DNA of 64,000 bases from Glandiceps talaboti (Eukaryota > Hemichordata > Enteropneusta > Spengelidae), in the NCBI RefSeq assembly GCF_964340395.1, contig NC_135557.1:11244546-11308545 (forward strand), in the 5' to 3' direction. The notes beneath the pieces are model-generated. The model was given only the letters and a program-made list of their open reading frames with translations. It was not told where the DNA came from and ran no database searches. The first letter of the stretch is position 1. The number at the start of each line of letters is the position of its first letter. The translations under genes were made by a program, and so were the position numbers. Below are positions 1-17,634 of the stretch, piece by piece.

Positions 1-485
1 GCCAGTTCATGTGATGCAGGAGAAACCATGGATAATGGGAACGGTAAGCTGGCTATCTTTATTTGGGTTAAAATAGTAGCAACTGAAAGATATTCTGTAG
101 AATACAGTTACCTCCATCAAGCCAGAGGTTCATTAAAACAATAATGGACTTCTATACATGAATAGTGCCCTAGTGAAATTAGAATATAAATAACGTTCGC
201 TCTATGTAAATTGAGGTCACTGTGGGTCACCATAGTCCTAACCATGTGACTCGATCTACGGCAATCACTGAAAGCTGTGTGGAAACGAAGTGTTGTAAAA
301 TGTTATGTAATTTGGAAATGTAGATTCACGTATTTTAATAAGTAACATGATTTTGATTGACAGGTGAAGTAAGACGCTGCTGTTCAGATGATGATTGTAA
401 CGACAAAGATGGCGGCTCTACCTTGGTTATTTCTACTCTGACACTTATCATGGCGTCTGTTTTCTCAGTCGTATGCATCTATTAA
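1..485 (+). CDS. Ly6/uPAR three-finger protein A, 3' part (exons 3-4)
   Basis: Seen: the last two coding exons, 1..43 (cut by the window edge) and 364..485, joined across a 320-bp GT-AG intron in phase 1, ending in TAA at 483. The translated end carries CCSDDDCN, the terminal Cys motif of the Ly6/uPAR fold, then DGG and a hydrophobic tail ending at VVCIY. That layout is a GPI-anchor signal, so the mature protein should sit on the outer cell surface. It is closest to gene D (47704-50744, minus): both have SSCDAGETM and [13 protein letters not shown]. Intron 3 is much shorter than in D (863 bp) and lacks the hairpin repeat found there in B, C and D, so a deletion in A is likely. Exons 1-2 lie upstream of the window. 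Ligand and role are unknown. Confidence 0.9.
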
Positions 486-859
486 AACGCCAATTCGATT
501 TTTTATCGGAATGGCAAAGGCTGACAGTAGTGTTTGAAACTGTATTGTTATGGTAACGGAAATCAATAATCACGTGACAGAAAATTAATCTATAATTACC
601 AAAATTACAACAAAAACAACAACAGCAACAACAATTTTTTGCTGGACTTTTAATTTTGTCTAAATTGCATTGTACTTTGTTAGTATTGCATCAGCTGAAA
701 TTGGAGCATTTAGGAATTGATTGTTGCATACTCGAATCTCGAATTATTTGATATACTTTATATTTACGAGACAATTTGTGTAGTTTATATAATTTCACCT
801 TTTACACGACTGGAAAATAATGGGAATTTAACTGAACATCAAAATTCTTTCAATTTTTC
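486..859 (+). other. 3' flank of Ly6 gene A
   Basis: Matches the 3' flank of gene D (47380-47700 read on the minus strand), including the CACGTGAC box and the motif before the poly(A) signal. B, C and D have AATAAA after TGGCA; here the same place (about 811-820) reads AATAATGG, so that signal looks lost. No coding potential seen. Confidence 0.6.
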
Positions 860-2900
860 CTAGGGCCCTCCCCATTGTAATTACTTACAGAAAGCTCCCT
901 TAAAAACGTGTACACAAAACGCGACAACGCGACATTCTTTCGTCTGGTCATTTTGAAATAATGAAAGAAATGTGGACGTCATCTTTTATTTTCCCATAGA
1001 CTTTAACACATGAGTCGGCGGCCATTTTGGATTATACAATTCTGACGACATATTGACCTCAATTTCAAAACTTTGCACCGTGACCCCTGTTTCTCTCTCT
1101 TTATTTTATGTGAGAATGGGCTGGACGTTTTCTCAAAGTGACAGCAACAGATTAAACAGTCAAATTCACGATACAATAATTTAGTTTAACAGCCCTCTAA
1201 ATATATTTGTAAGTTGTCTTTGGTGTCAGGAAATAGGAATATAGGAATGTACGTACATTCGGGTCATGCACTGTCGAAGTGCCTTTTACATGCAAGGACA
1301 TTGTACAATATTTGACAAATTATTTAAAATCCGATTTCGATATTCTTGGCAAGATAAATAGAAGACGCCTGCAATTTTTGTATAAAACTTTGAAACAAAT
1401 ATTTAAAAAAAATATCCATCAGAATTGTTTCACAAAGACAAAACACGACTGATTCATTGCACTCTGTTGTTGCTAGATATACCAAAATTTAATACACGTA
1501 CATGTAGTTGCCGGGTCGAAAGTAGGGCGCCATCTTCGGCCAATATCGCCGCGCCCAGGGTAAGATTTATGGTCGGATATAAACGGGAGACCCTACCTTC
1601 CAAGTCGTGTGATATACATACCTTACACCTGACACGCTGTCAATAACACGTGACCCTTGAATGAGTATACCAGTACCCAAGTTCAATAACGAACATGCTG
1701 TGTTCAGTGTTAATTTTGACTAGCCCTTGCCCTCTCAGCTTTGAATTTTAGGCCATTAACGACTTGATGCATACACGGGAAAGGAGCGAGAACAATGTCA
1801 GAATCGAGTTCCGGCTTACTCCGTCCTCAAGCAGGAACTAAGTATTAAAAAGGCAGAATTAAAGAATCGACTCTCGACTCGTATTTTGTAGCATCCACAA
1901 AAACTGATGATACTTTAGTTCCAAAGTAACTTTAACCTTCCTTTACTGGAGACTTGTCATATTTGACTGTATGGCACACGTAAACTGAAAATAACACAAT
2001 AAATAACACTTGTAAATACAAAATACCACACTCTCTCGTGACAACTTAGGTGAATAGCGCCACCTATTGACACGATTGAGAAATCAACTCCGATCCAATA
2101 CTTTAACACTGGTACAGTTATGTGTCCTTACATGAGTTTTAGCATGGTAGTTGTGCTCAAAACATGATATGAACTTATGTCCATTCATAATATATTTCGC
2201 AAAGTCTAACATCAAAGTAAAAGTCTTAAAATTTTGTCGTATCTCAATCATGATGGTAAAATTCACATCCGGGTGCAATCGTGACGGTGAAAATCGATGG
2301 TAACAGCGATGATAACTTGCAACAAAACAGATCTAAAACTTGATAGTTTACATTCAAAATACATAAATGTGTTTCACATAGTTCTCAAGTATGTACACAC
2401 TTCCGTTATTGGGGTTAACTCGTCTGTAGTCAAGTAATAATGTGGAATATTTCATCCGACATATGTTGGCGAAAAAGGAGCATTTCGAAATCTTTCCCCC
2501 CCCCCCTTACAATGCGCATGTGCGAGCGCCCTCAACCTACATCTAGCGAAATCTAAGCCACAACACCACGTACAGTCCTTGTCTGACCCGTCTGCAAGCG
2601 TGTAACCTTTGGTGAACCAGGTAGTACAGTCTCAAGGCATAGCTTTAGTCTACAGAACGAATAGTCAATATGAGAGTACTAGTAGCCTAGAATTCGAAGA
2701 TTCAATGTGCCTTTGGCTGCTGGAGCACTTGACGAGTTTGGAAGAGTGCTGTTCAATCTCTAGTTCCTATTCTACAACAATGTGACAAGAGAACGATGGC
2801 TTTTGCATATTTCTCCTGATTTGCTACGTTGTATGTTTACAGTGCTTACGCTGGGCTTACTCGTAGGTTTACTGTGCTTATGTCGTCTAACACATGATGT
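860..2900 (+). repeat. Block repeated in inverted orientation at 56735-57970
   Basis: Two parts, 930-1890 and 2630-2800, match 56900-57970 and 56735-56880 read on the opposite strand. Shared landmarks are the CCAAAATGG(C)CGCCG stretch, CAGGGTA(A/G)GATTTAT, TTGACTAGCCCTTG and ACAGAACGAATAGTCAAT. The first part also resembles the upstream region of Ly6 D: TGTAATTAC, AGAAAGCTCCC and AAAACGTGTACACA at about 870-925 recur at 51205-51240 inverted. The stretch 1890-2630 has no partner that I can see. No gene is supported. Confidence 0.65.
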
Positions 2901-2936
2901 AGCATGTGTACAGTAGATGACATTTATTTGAACAAG

Positions 2937-3003
2937 CTTGTGAGTGAGTGAGTGAGTGAGTGAGTGGGTGAGTAAGTGAGTGAGTGAGTGAGTGAGTGAG
3001 TAA
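2937..3003 (+). repeat. (GAGT)n microsatellite
   Basis: Tandem GAGT copies with a few changed units. The inverted partner block carries the opposite-strand tract at 56350-56533. Confidence 0.95.
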
Positions 3004-3109
3004 GAGGAAGTAAAAACAATTAGTCTACTTGTGCTACTTGAAGCCTGTCTCTCATTTAAGGGTGATATATTTGTAATAGTGAGACAATGAAAAAACACTA
3101 AAAAGACTT

Positions 3110-3300
3110 AGTGTACTACCTCGACTTTCTCCATTCGCAAGCATATCCACCCATGGCCAACACGTTTCGTATCAGTTTAAGTATTGGCATAAACTTTGAC
3201 TTCTCTATTAGGCTTATGTCACAATAATTAATGGTAGAAGTTATGTGCTAATTTATCGTCATAAAACATTTTCAAACCACAGTTTGTTGTAGTCCCTCGA
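3110..3300 (+). repeat. Interspersed module M1 (copy 1)
   Basis: A module of about 200-250 bp found at 3110, 4140, 4560, 11085, 12045, 16090, 26050 and 29370. It runs from GACTTACTCCGTC through TGGCATAAACGTCCATTG and ends in CCACAGTTTGTTGTAGTAAT. It usually runs straight into a CTGT, CTTT or CT microsatellite, so module and microsatellite appear to form one composite repeat. Confidence 0.75.
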
Positions 3301-3302
3301 TG

Positions 3303-3549
<247 letters not shown>

Positions 3550-3930
3550 GCTCACTGTCTGACAAAACAAACAGTAAATGATGCGTCATACTACTGAGGA
3601 AACACGCATTCTGATTGGATGATAAAGTTCAGGCTTAGATCTAAACAACCGCATTGCATTCATCAGGGAGGTGCGTGATAAGTTACGCACAACAGTATAA
3701 CGCGGAAGTGATTTTGTTATGATATGAAACAGCATTTTTAGACTTTCAAAAATGAATTCGTAGTCACAGGTGATGTATAAGTATGTTAGTTGACAAATAC
3801 TGTTCTACATTCTGCTGCTCGAGGTCCTTTTTCCGGTAAATATAACGGCTCGCATAATATATATAATTATTATACGTATCAAACTTAATATTTAGATCAC
3901 TTCAACTCTCTCTTTCGTTCTCTCTCTGAA
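3550..3930. other. No feature seen
   Basis: Unique-looking AT-rich sequence with no supported exon, RNA gene or repeat match inside the window. Confidence 0.5.
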
Positions 3931-4321
3931 AGCTTGTTTCATTAGTCGATATATAACTCACATATAACGAGTAGTGTACAGAGTACCTTCAACTTTAAAA
4001 TGCCAGATGCAGATGGCAGATTTATCAAAATCTTTTACAATTTGTTATGTTAGTTTGTATATGTGTTACACCCAATCCGAGAAACTGCCAAATTCATGAA
4101 ATGTGCAGGTAACTTTGCCCAGTTTAACGTTGCCAGTTTAATGTCACAATACATAACCCGGAAGAAATTGTGTACTAAAATGTATCAGTATCAACCTGAT
4201 ATTTTTCTTAAGGCACTTTTTGCCTAAAATTTATGCTTGTCAATTTTATTATCAGTTTGCTAATTTGGTCTTAACATTGCAATTATTTGCATCCCACAGT
4301 TTGTTGTAGTAATAGGACAAT
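3931..4321 (+). repeat. Modules M2 (part) and M1 (copy 2)
   Basis: 3935-4030 matches module M2 (GCTTGTTTCATTAGTC, ACTCA.ATAACG.GTAGTGTAC, CTTCAACTTTAAAA). 4140-4320 matches the end of M1 and stops in CACAGTTTGTTGTAGTAAT just before the CTGT tract. Confidence 0.65.
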
Positions 4322-4322
4322 T

Positions 4323-5613
<1,291 letters not shown>

Positions 5614-5689
5614 ACTCATCCCTCCTCTCTTCCCGATCCATCCAGTCTCAGACATATGTCTCAGACATCTAACACCTCTACTTCTTTGG

Positions 5690-6899
5690 ATTTAAATTAG
5701 ACCATTCTCATTATCATATCTAAATCCAGTTTACACACTAGACAAGAACAAATGATGTTGTCCGAAACGTGTCTGTTTTACAAATAATACAAATGAGGAA
5801 GAAGAAAACTTGTAATGAGTCAAAATAAATAAACAAGGCTTGTTTCAACAGTCACTATACACTCATATAACGTGTAGTGTACAAATTTACTTCATCTTTA
5901 ATACAGATGACGTATGTATGTATGTATATATATATATATATATACATACACATATATATATATATATATATACAAGAATACTTTAGATTTAGGATGTGGG
6001 AAAAAAATGATATAAGCTGTATTTCTCATTTCGTAACCAGTCATTACACGGTGAACAACACCTTTAAGAAAGAACAGCTAGCGGTAAGTCTTTGAACTTC
6101 ATTTGTTTTCTTCTAAATTCTGCATACTTTGAACTTGTCGTATATTGTATATACTAATAAATGACTAATATGAAACTGTAATAGCTGTTATCTTTTCAAT
6201 GTTGTTGGTTAAGGTTTTTCTGGCTAATATCTTGTTTTGCAATCTTCCTTTTTTTAATCGGGATATTTTTAAACCAGATATCCAATTTTCAGGGCTGAGA
6301 CTTCATGATAGACAACTTCTCTTGCCTCCAAATTCCCAAATCAGTACGAATAAACGTCGATGACGATTTACCAAATCAGACATACAAGATTTCAAATACG
6401 TTTACAATTATGCAATAGCTGAGTAACACTGTCTAGATTTCTAACTTCAGTGGTTCTAATGACATTACATCTTGTGTTTTTTTTTATTCGTCATACCTTT
6501 CTCATGATGCAAGATGTTGTTTTTCTCTAGAGTGAGATCTAGAGGCTACTCCCTTTATTTGACTATACATACATTTGGCTGCCTGGGATTAGGGATGTGT
6601 TTTCAAGCTCGTTGCTCTATAATGGAGTGGTTTTGTTTCATGAGCTGAAAAGTCTAAATGTGATCCACTCGACTTTTTATTTTATTTTGCTTTGTCTTAA
6701 ATATGGTCCATTGTCGCACAAATCATAAATGTGCCGTTAATTGTGCCTAAAATGGTGTCTTCTGTGGGGAAAATGCAAGACTGAGAACAACATTTTGCGA
6801 TCCGCGATGTCCTTAGTATGGAACTGCTACAAATGTATTTAGTCTAAAAATTGATCTAAAAACAATAATGGTTTAAAATGGGGTACTGATTTTGGGCCA
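5690..6899 (+). repeat. Diverged copy of the 1.48-kb tandem unit
   Basis: Same order of landmarks as the array at 6900-10828: AAACGTGTCTGTTTTACAAAT, the exon-like module M3 at 6010-6090, CTTCATGATAGACAACTTCTC, and a segment around GGGGAAAATGCAAGACTG. It carries many more changes than the later copies. A (GTAT)/(TA) tract lies at 5913-5972. No gene seen. Confidence 0.65.
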
Positions 6900-9800
6900 A
6901 AATATGTCTAACATGAGGTTTGGGTTTGGCAGTTTTGGCCACGTACCCTTACCAGAGCCGACAACTGGCATGATACTGTTCAAGTTTCTTTTCTCTACGA
7001 GATTCGAGTGGATATTATAAGAATGCCCTTGTCGTATCAATATTGGTTGCAGAAAGACTTACATGTAATAGAAAAATATATGGGAGTCTCTATTTTCAAA
7101 TTAAATGAAACAGGTGTGCCTTTTATGATGTACCTTGTTAATATATGATTTCTAAGAGTACGTGACTATTTCTTATCTTTCCATGTATTTAAATCTCATC
7201 AGTGTTTTGTTAATACCGTGTCTACCAATTAGCCTGACTAGATCAATATACTAAGCCTGATAGCCAAATCTCAAAGTGTCTGGAATAAGTTGCTCGCTAT
7301 TATATCAGTGTCACTGGACAAAAACAAGTGACGCTGTTCGAAACTTGTCTGTTTTTACAAATAATTCAAAAGGGGAAGAAGGGAACTTGTAATGAGTCAA
7401 ATTATGCAAACAAATAAACAATGATTGTTTCATTAGTCAATATACACTCATAAAACTAGTGGTGTACAAACTACATTCAATTTTGAAACAGATGACGGAT
7501 TCATTGGAATCCCTTAAATTTAGGGTGTGGAACATGGTTTGATATTAGCTATATTTCTCATTTCGTGGTCAGTCGTTGGACGGTGAACAACAACTTAAAG
7601 AAAGAGCAGCTAGCGGTAAGTCTTTGAACTTTGCATTTTGTTTTTAAATTCTGCAAACTTTTAAAATTGTGGTATAATGTTTACTAATGATGTATACGAA
7701 GCTGTAGTGGCTGTTATCCTTTCAATTTTTTTGGCTAAAGAAATTCTGACCGACGCCTTGTTTGCCAACTTTTTCGTTGTAATTGCTCCAAACTGCATGG
7801 CAGAGAGACTTGCCTATCTGACACGCCATACTTGCTCGGCAGTGTATATATAGACGACATTTTAAAGCCAGATATTCAATTCGCAGAGCTGCGACTGCAC
7901 GATAGACATCTTCTCTTGCCGCCTAATTTCAACACCAGTAGGATTAAATATTTTCCTTTTTTATTCGTTATAAATTTCTCTAGACACAATATATTTTTCT
8001 GTAGAGGATGAGGCTTATTCAGCTATTTGACTATACGTGCATTTGGCTGCCTTGGATTACGGTTTGAACTCTTTGGTCTATAATAAAGTATTTGTGGGTT
8101 TTTTTTCAAGAGCTGGAGTCTAAATGAGATCCACTTTAGGTTTTTTTTTCTTTCTTTGTTTTCGATTTTGCTTTGTATTAAATGTGGTACATTGTCGAAG
8201 AAATCATAAATGTCCACATAATTGTACCTAAAATGTTACCTTCTGTATGGAAAATGCAAGACTGTAAACGGCATTTTGTCATCCGCAATTTCCTCAGTAT
8301 GGAAATGCTACAAATGTATTTAAGTCTAAAATTTGATCTATAAAATAGTTTAAAATGGGGTACTGATTTTGGGCCGAAATGTGTCTAACATGAGGTTTGG
8401 GTTTGGCAGTTTTGGCCACGTACCCTTACCAGAGCCGACAACTGGCATGATACCGTTCAAGTTTTTTTCTCTACGGGATTTGAGTGGATATTATAAGAAT
8501 GCCCTTGCCGTATCAATATTGGTTGCAGAAAGCAGTCTCTATTACATGTAATAGAAAAATATCTGGCAGTCTCTATTTTCAAATTAAACGAAACAGGTGT
8601 GCCTTTTATGATGTACCTTGTTAATATATGATTTCTAAGAGTACGTGACTATTTCTTATCTTTCCATGTATTTAAATCTCATCAGTGTTTTGTTAATTCC
8701 GTGTCTACCAATTAGCCTGACTAGATCAATATTCTAAGCCTGATAGCCAAATCTCAAAGTGTCTGGAATAAGTTGCTCGCTATTATATCAGTGTCACTGG
8801 ACAAAAACAAGTGACGCTGTTCGAAACTTGTCTGTTTTACAAATAATACAAAAGGGGAAGAAGGGAACTTGTAATGAGTCAAATTATGCTAACAAATAAA
8901 TAATAATTGTTTCATTAGTCAATATACACTCATAAAACTAGTGGTGTACAAACTACATTCAATTTTGAAACTGATGACGGATTCATTGGAATCCCTTAAA
9001 TTTAGGGTGTGGAACATGGTTTGATATTAGCTATATTTCTCATTTCGTGGTCAGTCGTTGGACGGTGAACAACAACTTAAAGAAAGAGCAGCTAGCGGTA
9101 AGTCTTTGAACTTTGCATTTTGTTTTTAAATTCTGCAAACTTTTAAAATTGTGGTATAATGTAAACTAGTGATGTTTATGAAGATGTAGTGGCTGTTATC
9201 CTTTCAATTTTTTTGGCTAAAGAAATTCTGACCGACGCCTTGTTTGCCTACTTTTTCGTTGTAATTGCTCCAAACTGCATAGCAGAGAGACTTGCCTATC
9301 TGACACGCCATACTTGCTCGGCAGTGTATATATAGACGACATTTTAAAGCCAGATATTCAATTCGCAGAGCTGCGACTGCACGATATATATCTTCTCTTG
9401 TCGCCTAATTTCAACACCAGTACGATTAAATCTTTTCCATTTTTATTCGTTATACCTTTCTCAAGACACAATATATTTTTCTGTAGAGGACGAGGCTTAT
9501 TCAGCTATTTGACTATACGTGCATTTGGCTGCCTTGGATTACGGTTTGAACTCTTTGGTCTATAATAAAGTATTTGTGGTTTTTTTTTCAAGAGCTGGAG
9601 TCTAAATGAGATCCACTTTACTGTTTTCTTTCTTTCTTGTTTTCGATTTTGCTTTGTATTAAATGTGGTACATTGTCGAACAAATCATAAATGTCCACAT
9701 AATTGTACCTAAAATGTTACCTTCTGTAGGGAAAATGCAAGACTGTAAACGGCATTTTGTCATCCGCAATTTCCTCAGTATGGAAATGCTACAAATGTAT

Positions 9801-10828
9801 TTAAGTCTAAAATTTGATCTATAAAATAGTTTAAAATGGGGTACTGATTTTGGGCCGAAATGTGTCTAACATGAGGTTTGGGTTTGGCAGTTTTGGCCAC
9901 GTACCCTTACCAGAGCCGACAACTGGCATGATACCGTTCAAGTTTTTTTCTCTACGGGATTTGAGTGGATATTATAAGAATGCCCTTGCCGTATCAATAT
10001 TGGTTGCAGAAAGCAGTCTCTATTACATGTAATAGAAAAATATCTGGCAGTCTCTATTTTCAAATTAAAGGAAACAGGTGTGCCTTTTATGATGTACCTT
10101 GTTAATATATGATTTCTAAGAGTACGTGACTATTTCTTATCTTTCCATGTATTTAAATCTCATCAGTGTTTTGTTAATTCCGTGTCTACCAATTAGCCTG
10201 ACTAGATCAATATACTAAGCCTGATAGCCAAATCTCAAAGTGTCTGGAATAAGTTGCTCGCTATTATATCAGTGTCACTGGACAAAAACAAGTGACGCTG
10301 TTCGAAACTTGTCTGTTTTACAAATAATACAAAAGGGGAAGAAGGGAACTTGTAATGAGTCAAATTATGCTAACAAATAAACAATAATTGTTTCATTAGT
10401 CAATATACACTCATAAAACTAGTGGTGTACAAACTACATTCAATTTTGAAACTGATGACGGATTCATTGGAATCCCTTAAATTTAGGGTGTGGAACATGG
10501 TTTGATATTAGCTATATTTCTCATTTCGTGGTCAGTCGTTGGACGGTGAACAGCAACTTAAAGAAAGAGCAGCTAGCGGTAAGTCTTTGAACTTTGCATT
10601 TTGTGTTTAAATTCTGCAAACCTTTAAAATTGTGGTATAATGTATACTAATGATGTATACGAAGCTGTAGTGGCTGTTATCCTTTCAATTTTTTTGGCTA
10701 AAGAAATTCTGACCGACGCCTTGTTTGCCAACTTTTTCGTTGTAATTGCTCCAAACTGCATGGCAGAGAGACTTGCCTATCTGACACGCCATACTTGCTC
10801 GGCAGTGTATATATAGACGACATTTTAA
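6900..10828 (+). repeat. Near-identical 1.48-kb tandem array, about 2.65 copies
   Basis: The same sequence recurs at a spacing of about 1481 bp: GTCTGGAATAAGTTGCTCGC starts near 7279, 8760 and 10241. The copies differ by scattered single bases and small indels. Each holds module M3 (7541-7620, 9021-9101, 10501-10582) and, in the complete copies, a 60-codon open frame (8369-8551, 9850-10032) that is identical because the DNA is. The last copy breaks off at about 10828 in GACATTTTAA and joins another duplicated block. I see no coding gene; non-coding transcription is possible but not shown. Confidence 0.85.
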
Positions 10829-12345
10829 TAAGGACAAAAGCTGTAAAAGGGGGAGGGGAGACAATGCAGGACAGAGTCCCGACTTACTCCGTCGGCTATT
10901 CCTGCTTGTAGTCGGGCCTAGTCAAGATTGAGGACTTTCTTACATCGTCGCTTCTTACCTTTAATTTGCAATATCAGGATCGAGTGCTGATTTACCCCGT
11001 CCGCTAGGCCCGCTTATAGTCGGGGTAAGGCATGACTCGATTTTGAAATGGGCCCTAAAGTTCTCAAATGCCATGAGGAAATCCTAACTTACTCCGTCTG
11101 CAAGCAGGCCAACACGTTTTTGATATTAGCATTCGCATAAACGTCCATTGGTTTGACTTGTCTGTCAGTTTCAAGTCATAATTTATCATCATAAATATGG
11201 CATTTTAATTTCGTCATGGCACCTTTCGCCTAAATTTATGTCTTGTAATTTTATTACCAATTTACTAATTTGTTACTCTTAAATTTGAAAACATTTTCAA
11301 CCACATTGTTTTACAAATAATAAAAACGAGAAAAGAGAAGTTGTTACGAGTCAATGTGTCAAAGCTACCTTCAATTGTAAAAGACGATTTCCATCCAGCA
11401 CGTAATTTATTCCAACTTATGCGCTCAGGCGAGCGGTACCGTTCGATCAAATCAGGTTCGAATCGCACATTGTTTAGCTTTTACCCAACTGCAGTCCGCA
11501 CTCTTAATGAATCAATTTAAGTTCTATATTGACGCATCAATCTCGTGTTAGGAGTCCTCTACAGAATATTGTTTTTGTAAAATTTTCATTAGACGCAAAA
11601 TCAATGCACATTTCAATATATGTATCAGTATATATATGACAATAAAACACATATCATATCATATCATCACAACTTTATAAAAGATGACGCAGTTATTATA
11701 TTCATTAAAAAGTTGATTTATTAGTGATATCCAATTTGTAATTTGTGACCACCATTCAATACTCTACCGTCACTTCCAAGCGACAGAAATTACACCACAC
11801 AGTCACACCCTTATCACCCCATTGTCGATAACATCTTGTTTATTGATTCGTGAGCGGAATCTGTCGAAATTTGACATGTAATTTATCCATGTATCATTAC
11901 CAACTCACAATAACTCAATGGTAGGTGACGGCTTGGGAACGCTAATCTAGGAAATAAATAAATGTTTCGTCAACTTTGTGGTTTGGAGAATTATCGCATA
12001 TTTTTACACCACATAATTTTGCGGGAATGCCAGGAAATACAAGGAATAACGACTTACTCCGTCTGGAAGCAGGCTAACACGTTGTGTATAAGTTGAAGTA
12101 TTGGCATAAACGTCCATTCGTTTGACTTGTCTATCAGTTTCATGTCACGATAAATAACGATAGAGGTTGTGTGTTAATTTATCATAAAAATCTGGTATTT
12201 TCATTTTGTTATGGCACGTCTCGCCTAAATTCAAGCTTGTCAATCCACTACCAGTTTGCTAATTCATTGGTCTTAAAATGGTAAGCATTTTCAACCCCCA
12301 GTTTGTTGTAGTAATGCCACGATCCTAAAAAAATATCTTGTCTTT
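10829..12345 (+). repeat. Block duplicated directly at 15845-16870 (modules M8, M1, M5, M1)
   Basis: 10829-11370 and 11690-12060 match 15845-16410 and 16430-16800 closely, e.g. CAATATCAGGATCGAGTGCTG and AAATGGGCCCTAAAGTTCTC. Module M5 (ACCACCATTCAATACTCTACC to GGAGAATTATCGCATA) covers 11750-12030. A further M1 covers 12045-12345 and runs into a microsatellite. The two copies differ by a SINE present only here. Confidence 0.8.
11387..11669 (+). mobile_element. tRNA-derived SINE insertion
   Basis: Absent from the otherwise matching copy at 16415-16434, which is the empty site. It carries Pol III-type boxes: an A-box-like GGCGAGCGGTA near 11423 and a B box GGTTCGAATC near 11455. It ends in a short-repeat tail of ATATC/ATCAT units. 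Flanks CAATTGTAAAAGACG (11372-11386) and CAACTTTATAAAAGATGACG (11670-11689) look like a diverged target-site duplication of about 15-20 bp. Family not identified. Confidence 0.75.
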
Positions 12346-13000
<655 letters not shown>

Positions 13001-13750
13001 GCATGAAAATTTAGCTATTGACTTCTGTTTGTGCTTATTTATATCCTGATGACATTCGCTAGACCTCGGATGTTCCATCCTCGATAGCGTTGTTCGGCTG
13101 TGTGTCGTATTTTATCGGAAGAACATCCGAGGGCTAGCTGATAGACTAGGCATCACTGTACCTCAAGGAGAAATTGTTCCACTACTGTATTTGGAAGTTT
13201 CACGCACGGCGGTACGCGATACGGACCACCAGTAATGACATAGCGCAGTTTAATTTCAGGGTTGTGGAAGTGTGGTTTTGACATTTATATTGTCGATAAA
13301 TGTTTTTTTTTTACCTATTCAAAAAGAATAACTACTTTCCTACGTTTGTTGGTACAGTAACATTCCTAAATCATCGAGTTGAATTGAGATATCTTGATGT
13401 TCGGCAACATGTCAACAAAACATTTGTCCAAACTTGAAAACAACGTACGTTGGTGGAGGGTCTATTATAAGTTGGCTGATTGAAAATGAACAATATTAAT
13501 CTAATGGCTATGATGTTTTTCAAAACCAACAACTGCATAGAGTATTGACTTTCTTTACTTCTCGTCCATGTCAGAGAATTAGATGTCATTCAATAAAATA
13601 AATTTTGATGGTCAATACCCCTGGAAAATGACCCAAATCAAGTGTATCAACCCTGGCCCAGGCAGCCGGTCAGAAATGAATCTACCCTGCGCGAGCTTAT
13701 GGGCTTTTCCTAGTTATGATATTAGGCAAAATAAATAATAAGTGACTTAG
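13001..13750. other. Spacer with an 18-bp stem hairpin
   Basis: 13058-13075 (GCTAGACCTCGGATGTTC) and 13121-13138 (GAACATCCGAGGGCTAGC) pair with one mismatch around a 45-base loop. No gene or further repeat match seen in the rest. Confidence 0.55.
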
Positions 13751-13921
13751 AGAGTGAGTGAGTGAGTGAGTGAGTAGGGGAGTGGGTGGGTGGGTGGGAT
13801 TTGGGTGAGTGAGTGAGTGAGTGAGTGAGTGAGTGAGTGAGTGAGTGAGTGAGTGAGTGATTGAGAGTGAGTGAGTGAGTGAGTGAGTGAGTGAGTGAGT
13901 GAGTGAGTGAGTGAGTGAGTG
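13751..13921 (+). repeat. (GAGT)n microsatellite
   Basis: GAGT/GTGA tract with a few G-rich interruptions near 13776-13803. It heads the duplicated spacer unit that follows. Confidence 0.97.
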
Positions 13922-13939
13922 AAAACAAAATGAGTCTCG

Positions 13940-17465
<3,526 letters not shown>

Positions 17466-17469
17466 GTTT

Positions 17470-17634
17470 TTGAGTGAGTGAGTGAGTGAGTGAGTGAGTG
17501 AGTGAGTGCGGGAGTGAGTGAGTGAGTGAGTGAGTGAGTGAGTGAGTGAGTGAGTGAGTGAGTGAGTGAGTGAGTGAGTGAGTGAGTGAGTGAGTGCGGG
17601 AGTGAGTGAGTGAGTGAGTGAGTGAGTGAGTGAG
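17470..17634 (+). repeat. (GAGT)n microsatellite
   Basis: GAGT units with two GCGGGA interruptions that flank a pure middle stretch. Confidence 0.97.

Noticed and set aside
8369-10032. Identical 60-codon frames at 8369-8551 and 9850-10032
   Set aside because: The frame is repeated only because the DNA is a recent tandem duplicate. The older copy near 6900 does not keep it and no domain is recognisable.
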